A stretch of DNA of 57,600 bases from the NCBI GenBank assembly GCA_018004935.1, contig JAGNBF010000022.1, positions 1-57,600 on the forward strand. The letters run 5' to 3'. The first letter of the stretch is position 1; each line of letters opens with the position of its first letter. Below, piece after piece: positions 1 to 6,422 of the stretch. The stretch comes from Chloroflexota bacterium (GTDB taxonomy: Bacteria; Chloroflexota; Anaerolineae; Promineifilales; Promineifilaceae). The position numbers and the translations under genes are program-made. The notes beneath the pieces are model-generated. The model was not told the DNA's origin, made no database searches, and saw only the letters and a program-made list of their open reading frames with translations.

Positions 1-1
1 G

Positions 2-535
2 GCCGACCCGGCCGCAAACGACCCCCCCAATACCCCGGAAACAGGCAATGGGTTATCCCTGGAACAAGCCCGGGCCCGGGGGTTACCCCCCCCCGAACTG
101 CTTGGCGAAGCCCCCCCCCCCCCACACGACGAATTGGCCGATCTGTTTACTCTGGATGAACCCACAACAGCCATTGACCTTGACGCCTTCTGGAACGATG
201 CGGTGGCCCAGGAAACCACAGCAGAATCTCGCGGCATCAGCCTGGCCGAAGCCCAGGCCCAGGGGGTAATTAAACTCGACGCGGCCGCGACTCAGCCTGA
301 ACCCCCCACCCCGCCCCCAAGTCCGCCAGTACCAGCCGCGGCCGCACGGCCGCCAGAGCCAGCCCCAACTGAGGAACTACCCGACCTGTTCGCAGGTTTG
401 CCTGAAACCGATATAGATCTGGATGCTTTTTGGGATGACGCCATCAACGCCGAACTGCAACAGGCTCCCGCAAAGGTCAGTATATCCCTGGCTGAAGCCC
501 TTAAAACAGGACTAATTAAAACCCCAAAACCCTGA
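2..535 (+). CDS. Repeat-containing hypothetical protein, C-terminal part (5' end outside window)
   Basis: The reading frame is open from the left edge, so this is the last 177 residues of a longer protein. Any start inside the window, such as the TTG at 134, would be artificial. The visible part holds a repeated module: an acidic block containing LDAFWNDA or LDAFWDDA, a proline-rich spacer, then (I/L)SL(A/E)xAxxxG(L/V)IK. The SLAEA-type motif is seen about three times and the LDAFW block twice. Alanine runs at about residues 93-95 and 112-115 are encoded by two GCGGCCGC octamers. No enzyme motif or membrane segment is visible. The repeated acidic and hydrophobic modules suggest a protein-binding tail, but that is only inference. 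I do not recognise the family. Confidence 0.6.
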   Translation, partial: ADPAANDPPNTPETGNGLSLEQARARGLPPPELLGEAPPPPHDELADLFTLDEPTTAIDLDAFWNDAVAQETTAESRGISLAEAQAQGVIKLDAAATQPEPPTPPPSPPVPAAAARPPEPAPTEELPDLFAGLPETDIDLDAFWDDAINAELQQAPAKVSISLAEALKTGLIKTPKP

Positions 536-576
536 AATAGCCGCCAGCCATTTCCAATTGGGCACTGTTCACCCCC

Positions 577-1500
577 TCACTTCCCTGCTCCTTTGCGCCG
601 ATTCCCCCGCGTGCGGCTCTGCTTGTGCTGGAGCTTCTCCAAAAAAACCACAATCTCCGTGGCAACATCCGTTTTTGTGACCGTCTCAATCCCTTCCAAA
701 CCGGGTGAAGCGTTCACTTCTAACAACAAAGGTCCCCGTTCAGCAAAAATAATATCTACCCCCGCCACATCAAGTTCGTGAACCTGGGCCGCTTGTACTG
801 CCAATTGCACTGTTTCGCGCTTCAAGGTTACAGTCTGGGCCGTTCCTCCCTGGTGCAAATTGGCACGGAAATTACCTTCCGCGGCACACCGTTCCATTGC
901 CGCCACACAACGCCCCCCCACCACAATGATACGCGTATCTCGTCCCCTGGCTTCAGGGATATACTCTTGGACTAGAATGGCTTCCTTCCCTTGATGCAAT
1001 TGCTGAAACGCGGCCGCGGCCCCCTGAAAATCACGCGCCAACAAAACCCCATTGCCCTGTGTCCCCTGCACCTTCTTCAAAATAACCGGCAATCCCCCCA
1101 CCGATTGAATGGCATACCACAAACTGACCAGACTAAACACTGCCACCGTCTTAGGCGTAGGCAAACCGGCCCGGTGCATAATCTGCATACTGTGCAATTT
1201 ATCTCGTGACTGGGCAATAGCTCCGGAACTGGCGGTCGTGACCACCCCCTGCGCTTCAAACTGGCGCACTACCGCCAGCCCATAATACGTAATTGAACTA
1301 CCAATACGGGGGATGATACCCTCTACTTCCGGTAAAGTCTGCCGGGAAACAGTCTTCATGTGAGGTGCATCATGGTTCATATCTACCGCCACACTCATGG
1401 TGTCAATTAATTCAACCTGATGCAAACGCTCCCGAGCGGCCAATGCCAGGCGTCTGGTACTATACAGAGCATGATTACGCGAAAGAATTCCGATACGCAT
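577..1500 (-). CDS. rimK: RimK-family ATP-grasp ligase (alpha-L-glutamate ligase-like)
   Basis: 307 residues, the usual RimK length. Family members add glutamate or another amino acid to a carboxyl terminus, classically ribosomal protein S6, using ATP; a LysX-like or other substrate cannot be excluded. The N-terminal domain begins MRIGILSRNH. The ATP-grasp core shows KKVQGTQGNGVLL, LVQEYI, RIIVVGG and the Mg-binding C-terminal motif LLLEVNASPGLEGIE. The frame stays open upstream to 1572, but that extension is translated from a dispersed repeat (1543-1602) that also occurs outside genes, so I start at the ATG at 1500, which matches the family N-terminus. No strong Shine-Dalgarno sequence precedes it. 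It is a single gene, convergent with the protein ending at 535. The C-terminal tail is basic (KQSRTRGNRRKGAGK). Confidence 0.8.
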   Translation of the reverse strand: MRIGILSRNHALYSTRRLALAARERLHQVELIDTMSVAVDMNHDAPHMKTVSRQTLPEVEGIIPRIGSSITYYGLAVVRQFEAQGVVTTASSGAIAQSRDKLHSMQIMHRAGLPTPKTVAVFSLVSLWYAIQSVGGLPVILKKVQGTQGNGVLLARDFQGAAAAFQQLHQGKEAILVQEYIPEARGRDTRIIVVGGRCVAAMERCAAEGNFRANLHQGGTAQTVTLKRETVQLAVQAAQVHELDVAGVDIIFAERGPLLLEVNASPGLEGIETVTKTDVATEIVVFLEKLQHKQSRTRGNRRKGAGK

Positions 1501-1542
1501 GAGAGAATGATACCGAGTAGCGACCATTGCCGCAAAACAGCA

Positions 1543-1602
1543 GTTATACTGCCAAAGGGCATAATCTGACATTTTCCTGCCGTATCGCCGTGCCGCTTTA
1601 TC
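1543..1602. repeat. Dispersed repeat, GGGCATAATCTGA family, copy 1
   Basis: About 60 bp. One end reads TTATACTGCCAAAGGGCATA, followed by ATCTGACATTTTCC and a degenerate CGCCG..GCCGCTTTAT tail. Related copies lie at 37285-37319 (truncated), 43208-43276, 50622-50645 (truncated) and 55563-55626. Two copies extend the open frame upstream of real genes (RimK here, the ParB-like gene at 43302) and would mislead start prediction. Confidence 0.8.
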
Positions 1603-1695
1603 CTCACCTTGGGAACATCCGAGACCACCCCCACCGGTATAAGCCAGGACACTCTAGAAAAGCCCTACTCCCCACTGGCAAGAGGCAAACCGACT

Positions 1696-1704
1696 TGTTA
1701 TACT
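1696..1704 (+). promoter_or_regulatory. Possible extended -10 promoter upstream of kynA
   Basis: TGTTATACT forms a TG-N-TATACT extended -10 element. A weak -35 (CTGGCA, 1675-1680) lies 18 bp upstream. It points towards kynA, about 330 bp downstream, and a repeat element (1868-1976) now sits in between. It is judged only from consensus similarity. Confidence 0.3.
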
Positions 1705-1867
1705 GATTCTGCCCTTTTTAGCCAGAACAGGGTATCTTCCCAATCTTTCCGGGAAACCGCAGGCTGTGCCTGCCGAAGCCCACCGAAGCCTGTTGCTTGC
1801 GACAGACTCAACCAACATCACCGCGTTTTATCAAGAAGCTATAGAGCCTGTTCCAAAAGAACCATCT

Positions 1868-1976
1868 CTAGCTTTTAAGAAAAAGATTTTGACTGTACAG
1901 GCAACCCTTGTGGTTGCCCCAGTGCAGGGCAGGCACAAGGCCAGCCCCTCCTCAAAATCATTATCTTAAGGTCTAT
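1868..1976. mobile_element. 109-bp repeat element with ATAG..TTAAGA ends, copy A
   Basis: This region is the inverted, near-identical counterpart of 16387-16495. The ends are imperfect inverted repeats about 13 bp long (ATAGCTTTTAAGA against ATAGACCTTAAGA). The core holds the motif GGCAACCCTTGTGGTTGCC and its neighbour GGCACAAGGCCAGCC. A third element at 42977-43090 has the same ends but a different core. There is no open frame inside, so it is a non-autonomous element or REP-like repeat. It lies in the 534-bp gap between rimK and kynA, which otherwise shows nothing recognisable. Confidence 0.7.
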
Positions 1977-2034
1977 CATACCATTGGCCGCTGTTGCACA
2001 AATCTCCCCACTCAATGAATAAAAGGAAAAACTC

Positions 2035-2910
2035 ATGACCAGTTATAACCTCCAATCCACCACCCCGAATCCCTTTGATGAAATTCCAGCGGCCAAACCG
2101 TATCGCCCAACCGATATGACTTACAATGACTACCTCAAAGTGCCAGAGTTATTACAGTTGCAGGAATTACGCTCCCAACCACCTCACCATGATGAGATGC
2201 TGTTTATCGTAATCCATCAAGCATATGAACTCTGGTTCAAGCTCATTTTACATGAGATAGAAAAGGCCATTCACCTGATACAACGGCAACAAATTTTACC
2301 TGCCCGTCATTTTTTGCATCGCGTAGCAGAAATTATGCGTCTGTTAGTCAAACAGATTCACATTCTGGAAACAATGAATTCGGCTGATTTTCTCCAGTTT
2401 CGGGATCGGTTGGAGCCAGCCAGTGGTTTCCAATCGGTGCAATTCCGCGAGGTGGAGTTTGTCATGGGTTTGAAGGATGACCGCTATTTGCGTATGTTCA
2501 ATAATCGGCCAGAACTACGTTCCATTCTGGAACGGCGTCTGGAAGAGCCTGATTTGAGTTCGGCCTTTTTGGATCTGCTCCGGCAATCAGGTTTTGCCAT
2601 ACCCGTCAATGTGTCGGTAGAATATTTGGCCGAAAACGCGGCCGCGGAAGAACAACTACTCTCTGCCCTCAAAACCATCTACCAGGATCCCATCCAACAT
2701 ATGCCGATTTATGTTCTCAGTGAAGCGTTGGTAGACCTGGATGAATATATGAACATCTGGCGCTACCATCACGTGCGCGTGGTGGAACGGATTATCGGCC
2801 ACAAGCCGGGCACAGGGGGATCAACCGGTATTGGCTATTTACAGAAAACAACTGTCAAACGGTGTTTTCCCTATCTATGGCGGGTACGCACAGAGTTGAC
2901 CAAAGAGTAA
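2035..2910 (+). CDS. kynA: Tryptophan 2,3-dioxygenase
   Basis: Cytosolic heme enzyme that oxidatively opens the indole ring of L-tryptophan to N-formylkynurenine, the first step of the kynurenine pathway. The 291-residue length is typical for bacteria. Family signatures are clear: the heme-pocket segment HHDEMLFIVIHQAYELWFK at about residues 51-70, LDEYMNIWRYHHVRVVERIIG near residue 240, and the substrate-binding loop GTGGSTGIGYL near 262-272. An AAGGA Shine-Dalgarno lies about 8 bases before the ATG. No kynureninase, formamidase or other pathway gene is in the window, so the enzyme may serve tryptophan catabolism or NAD synthesis together with genes elsewhere. An Ala-Ala-Ala stretch near residue 202 comes from a GCGGCCGC copy. 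Confidence 0.95.
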   Translation: MTSYNLQSTTPNPFDEIPAAKPYRPTDMTYNDYLKVPELLQLQELRSQPPHHDEMLFIVIHQAYELWFKLILHEIEKAIHLIQRQQILPARHFLHRVAEIMRLLVKQIHILETMNSADFLQFRDRLEPASGFQSVQFREVEFVMGLKDDRYLRMFNNRPELRSILERRLEEPDLSSAFLDLLRQSGFAIPVNVSVEYLAENAAAEEQLLSALKTIYQDPIQHMPIYVLSEALVDLDEYMNIWRYHHVRVVERIIGHKPGTGGSTGIGYLQKTTVKRCFPYLWRVRTELTKE

Positions 2911-2953
2911 CTGTTCAGTTGCGTCAATTCATCTGCCAGGCCACATTTGACAC

Positions 2954-3056
2954 TCACTAAGTAATCGTCCAAAAATAAGTTCCGCACAGACCTGACAGGT
3001 TTTCGGAAACCTGTCAGGTCTAAATCGGGAAGTTATTTTTAGATGTTCACTAAGTT
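2954..3056. repeat. Intergenic palindromic repeat, GACCTGACAGG family, copy 1 (intact)
   Basis: The centre is a near-perfect hairpin: GACCTGACAGGTTTT and its complement AAACCTGTCAGGTC (2991-3020). It is followed by an arm ending AAGTTATTTTTAGATG and preceded by TAAGTAATCGTCCAAAAATAA. Other copies lie at 17625-17693 and 46492-46634 (interrupted by another element). The outer arm is shared with the GGTCTCCTGACC repeat family. Confidence 0.8.
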
Positions 3057-3098
3057 AGAAACGAACGATTACCTACCAAGCAACAAAGGGAGAATGTA

Positions 3099-3704
3099 AT
3101 GAAAAAACGATTTTGGGGTTGGAGTGTATTATTGCTCTTGTTGTCAGGGTTGGTGGCCTGTGGGGCCACCGAGACAACTAATACCACGAATGAAAATGAT
3201 CCTATGGCCGCGGCCGCGACCATCGCGGCAACCATTCCCGCAGAAACTGGTTCTACCATTGCAGGGGTTGTTGAATTAGGCGAACAGGACCGCAGTCACG
3301 ACCCAGAATACCAGTATGCGTTTTCCGATCTGCCCCCAGCCGGGGGCATTCATAACCCCATTTGGGTAAATTGCGGTGTATACACCGAGATGGTTCCGGT
3401 CGAGATGGCGATCCATTCTTTAGAGCACGGCTCCGTCTGGATAACCTACCAACCTGAACTGGATGAAACAGTCATAACAACTCTGCAAGGTTTGGCAAAA
3501 GGGCAAACCCACATTCTGGTCACTCCTTATCCGGGGCTTCGTAGCCCGATTGTGTTAACCGCCTGGGCACGCCAGCTTGAAGTAGACTCAGCGGATGATC
3601 CGCGCATTCCCCAATTCATTGCCACTTATCTGCATGGGGCACAATCCCCTGAACCGAATGTAACCTGCGCCGAAGGTGTGGGTACACCCCTCATCATTCA
3701 ATAA
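3099..3704 (+). CDS. DUF3105-family lipoprotein
   Basis: 201 residues. The N-terminus is a lipoprotein signal: KKRFWGWS, a hydrophobic stretch and the lipobox LLSGLVAC with Cys at about residue 21, so it should be anchored on the outer face of the membrane. A Thr/Asn/Ala-rich linker follows. The remainder matches the DUF3105 pattern: GGIHNPIWVNCGVY, MAIHSLEHGSVWITYQP, TPYPGLRSPIVLTAWARQL and a C-terminal FIATYLHGAQSPEP. The histidines and conserved cysteine could bind a metal, but the family has no established function. The Shine-Dalgarno AAAGGGAG is well placed. The gene stands alone between repeats and is convergent with the PIG-L pair. Confidence 0.85.
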   Translation: MKKRFWGWSVLLLLLSGLVACGATETTNTTNENDPMAAAATIAATIPAETGSTIAGVVELGEQDRSHDPEYQYAFSDLPPAGGIHNPIWVNCGVYTEMVPVEMAIHSLEHGSVWITYQPELDETVITTLQGLAKGQTHILVTPYPGLRSPIVLTAWARQLEVDSADDPRIPQFIATYLHGAQSPEPNVTCAEGVGTPLIIQ

Positions 3705-3726
3705 ATCCGCAAACAAAACCCATTCC

Positions 3727-3841
3727 CCTGCATTTTCCTTTTTGGGAAGGGGAAACCCCATTGGCGGCCAAAAGGGAATGCCAGGTACTCCCTTTTGGCC
3801 CCACCCCAACCTCTCGCCCCTGAGGTTGGGGTGGGGAAAAC
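3727..3841. repeat. GC-rich repeat with covarying hairpin, copy a
   Basis: The hairpin at 3766-3800 has a 12-bp perfect stem GGCCAAAAGGGA and an 11-base loop. It is flanked by a TTTTTGGGAAGGGGAAA arm and by CCCCACCCCAACC...GGTTGGGGTGGGG. The arms match the other copies but the stem sequence does not. It lies between the convergent DUF3105 and PIG-L genes. Confidence 0.8.
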
Positions 3842-3857
3842 CGGGCAGGCACTCGCC

Positions 3858-4571
3858 CTATTCCGGGTTTAGTATCAGATGGCGGAACGCTTCCGCATAA
3901 GCAAACCCCACTTTCTTACCTGTCTCTTTTGACCACTCCGTAACCATAGGTGAGGGATCCCAATCACCAAACTGGCTGGAATGTTGGCGTAAGGCTTCAA
4001 TTTTGGCTGGCAATGTATCACTAATGTCTATGTAAAGGTTGGCATCTGGGGCGAAGCTGATATAGACATGATTGACCTTGTGGGGTGTAATCCCTTCGGC
4101 TTCTAGCTCCGGGTAAAGCAGACGCATCTCACAGGCAGGGAAAACAGCTTCTATGGCGGCAATCGCGGCCGCACGGTGATCTGGATGATTGATGTAATCA
4201 TCGCTAGGAAAAACGGAGCGGGGATCACCACAAACTACCGCATTGGGTTTATGCTGGCGAATTACCTTCACCAAATCGCGGCGCAAGGCCAGGGTGGGTT
4301 CTAACAAACCGTCATGGTATCCCAGGTAGACCACCCGTTGCACCCCGGCCGTTTGCGCGGCCGCGTTCTGTTCCGTGCGTCGGGTATCAGCCAGCTTCTC
4401 CTTGTCAAATGTCTCATCGTGGGAACCTACATTACCATCGGTAATGAGGACATAGGTCACTTCCGATCCGGCTTTTGCCCACTTCGCCGCCGTGCCTGCA
4501 CAACCAAACTCAATGTCATCCGGGTGGGCAAAAATAAACATAGCTCGTTGAGGGGTGTATTCGTGAATCAT
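3858..4571 (-). CDS. PIG-L family (LmbE-like) deacetylase, second of a tandem pair
   Basis: 237 residues. PIG-L enzymes are zinc-dependent hydrolases that remove acetyl groups from N-acetylglucosaminyl conjugates (phosphatidylinositol-GlcNAc, mycothiol or bacillithiol precursors); the substrate here is unknown. The metal-site motif AHPDD is at about residues 15-19 and the second part, NHPDHRAAA, is near 112. The frame extends to an ATG at 4589 that overlaps the upstream stop codon (ATGA). I prefer the ATG at 4571 because it follows a GAGG Shine-Dalgarno by six bases and because MIHEYTPQRAMFIFAHPDD then lines up residue for residue with the N-terminus of the upstream paralogue. The two proteins are clearly similar along their whole length, so this is a tandem duplication. 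Confidence 0.85.
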   Translation of the reverse strand: MIHEYTPQRAMFIFAHPDDIEFGCAGTAAKWAKAGSEVTYVLITDGNVGSHDETFDKEKLADTRRTEQNAAAQTAGVQRVVYLGYHDGLLEPTLALRRDLVKVIRQHKPNAVVCGDPRSVFPSDDYINHPDHRAAAIAAIEAVFPACEMRLLYPELEAEGITPHKVNHVYISFAPDANLYIDISDTLPAKIEALRQHSSQFGDWDPSPMVTEWSKETGKKVGFAYAEAFRHLILNPE

Positions 4572-4585
4572 AAAAACCTCATTAC

Positions 4586-5320
4586 TCATTGATGACTGAT
4601 GGCTGGCGGCTCTGGCTCATGGATTGTCATACGGCGGTAAACTTCCGCATAAGCAAACCCAACTTTTCGGCCCAACTCACTGTTCCAACCCTTAATTCGT
4701 TCTTCCGGATCCCATTCACCTAGTTGGCTTTTGTGCTCACGTAAAGCCTTTAGCTTGAGTTCAATAGTTTCACTGATATCCACATAATAATTGGCATCCT
4801 CAAAAGTGCTGATGTAAACGTAGTTGACTTTATGCGGTTCTAGCCCGGCGGCCAGTAAATCAGGATAAAGCAAACGCATTTCACAGGCAGGGAAAACGGC
4901 ATCAATAGCGGCTTTCGCGGCCGCGCGGTGATCCGGGTGATTGATGCGGTCGCCCCGAAAATACATGGCAGGGTCGCCACAAACGACCGCATTAGGTTTA
5001 TAGGTGCGGATGAGTTGCACCAATTGCTTCCGCAATTCCAACGAGGGTTCCAACAAACCATCGTGATAACCCAGATAAAGGCAACGAGTGACCCCAGCCA
5101 CGTTCGCGGCCGCGGTCTGTTCCGTCCGCCGAATTTCAGCCAGCCCCTCTTGTGTCAATTCCGGATCATGGGTTCCCACATTGCCATCCGTAAGCACCAC
5201 ATACGTCACATCACTACCGTGTCTGGCCCATTTCGCGGCTGTACCGGCCACACCAAATTCAATGTCATCCGGGTGAGCATAAATAAACATCGCCCGGGCC
5301 GGAATATACTGTTGTGTCAT
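4586..5320 (-). CDS. PIG-L family (LmbE-like) deacetylase, first of a tandem pair
   Basis: 244 residues, paralogue of the gene ending at 3858. It has the AHPDD metal motif near residue 15, LTDGNVGTHDP, and NHPDHRAAAKAAI near 112. A strong GGAGGT Shine-Dalgarno lies 7 bases before the ATG, so this is probably the promoter-proximal gene of a two-gene operon. Its stop overlaps a possible start of the downstream paralogue in ATGA, which suggests translational coupling. Keeping both copies could mean two substrates or a hetero-oligomer; neither is shown by the sequence. Each copy carries two GCGGCCGC octamers at corresponding places (4165/4917 and 4357/5106). Confidence 0.88.
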   Translation of the reverse strand: MTQQYIPARAMFIYAHPDDIEFGVAGTAAKWARHGSDVTYVVLTDGNVGTHDPELTQEGLAEIRRTEQTAAANVAGVTRCLYLGYHDGLLEPSLELRKQLVQLIRTYKPNAVVCGDPAMYFRGDRINHPDHRAAAKAAIDAVFPACEMRLLYPDLLAAGLEPHKVNYVYISTFEDANYYVDISETIELKLKALREHKSQLGEWDPEERIKGWNSELGRKVGFAYAEVYRRMTIHEPEPPAISHQ

Positions 5321-5879
5321 TCATCTACCTCCATGAGTTGTTCTGTTTCTTGTCTGCCCTTCACTTGCCAGAATTGCCCTTTCTCCCCAATTATCGCTTA
5401 CAAAAAACCCTGGTAACTACACACGTCAGAAACCGGGTTTTTCTTTTGTAGGGTATGAGTTAGCCTCAGCCAAAACCCAGTTTCTCCAGCAGGGCTGTAT
5501 CGTTACAAACCATATCGGCTGTAGAGACAATCCTTATGCTTGCCTTCTGATGCAAGGCAGGCACAAGACCAGCCCCTGGCCTAATCAGTTTCTAAAAGTC
5601 TAGACATACTTTCCGGGAAGAGCCGGGGTTTTTCGATTGAATTCCCGAAGAACCAACGTTTTTAACCGGCAAAGAGTAAAGAGCAGGCACGAATTATAGC
5701 GATTCAGACGCAACCAGGAACACAAACATTACGTAAGAGCCAAAAACAATTTGGCCCCTACACCTCATTATTGTAGGGTCCTTCGGAATTCAAAAGCATG
5801 CACCAAATCTACCACCCCCGGACGGAGAACTTTTCCCCCTTCCCTCTTGTCGTTTAAAAAATTAATCAGGTAATGGAAT

Positions 5880-5966
5880 CCCCCCCCACCCCTAACCCCG
5901 CCCCCAGGGGCGGGGAACTTTTCTAAGGGGCATTTTTCGGGGCGAATGCCCCGAAAAATGCCCCAT
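5880..5966. repeat. GC-rich repeat with covarying hairpin, copy b
   Basis: The hairpin at 5927-5964 has a perfect 17-bp stem, GGGGCATTTTTCGGGGC with its complement, and the loop GAAT. It is preceded by the conserved arm CCCCACCCCTAACCCCGCCC and CCAGGGGCGGGGAA. Confidence 0.9.
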
Positions 5967-6062
5967 TGGAATTCCCGATCAATGAATGCGTTACCCGATT
6001 AAAAATTTAATGAACAAAGGGGAAGGGGGCAGGAGGATGGGTCTTCAGCCCAGAGAACTTTT

Positions 6063-6214
6063 TCCCCCCTCACCCCTTACACTCCTCCCCTAACCCCGCC
6101 CCCGGGTGGAGAACTTTTCCCTGGCGCGGTTTGGGGGCGTCTGCCCCCAAACCGCGCCGTTGGATTTCCCCCCTTCCCTCGGAGAAGGGGGCAGGGGGAT
6201 GGGTCTTCAGCTTA
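6063..6214. repeat. GC-rich repeat with covarying hairpin, copy c
   Basis: The hairpin at 6123-6158 has a perfect 16-bp stem, GGCGCGGTTTGGGGGC with its complement, and the loop GTCT. It is preceded by CCCCTAACCCCGCCCCCGGG and followed by the CCCTTCCCTCGGAGAAGGGG arm and GGGGGATGGGTCTT. Confidence 0.9.
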
Positions 6215-6422
6215 AACCCATTCCCACCCTTACCCCAACCCAAACCACACTTCATAACCATGAATTGAGAATTACCTCCAATCTCTCCAGGCAATTCTCA
6301 CCAGCAAACAACCATGTTATACTTGGCTAAACCCGTAGTTGTTTCCTCCTCATATCCATTCCATCCATCTGATGGAATAATCATTAAAACACAAACCCAA
6401 TCCGGAACGAATAGGCCCATCC

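Larger units (their letters stand above)
5321..6422. other. 1.1-kb divergent intergenic region made of repeats
   Basis: No convincing gene. From left to right: promoter region of the PIG-L operon; an imperfect AAAACCC..CCGGGTTTTT inverted repeat (about 5400-5445); a remnant of the GGCACAAG(A/G)CCAGCCCC core (5552-5576); AT-rich sequence; then two copies of the GC-rich covarying-hairpin repeat, listed separately. The P-type ATPase promoter must lie in the last 200 bp, but I see no clear -35/-10 pair. Confidence 0.6.

Noticed and set aside
1501-1572. N-terminal extension of the RimK-like frame (24 codons)
   Set aside because: It partly overlaps a dispersed repeat and lies before the family's conserved start.
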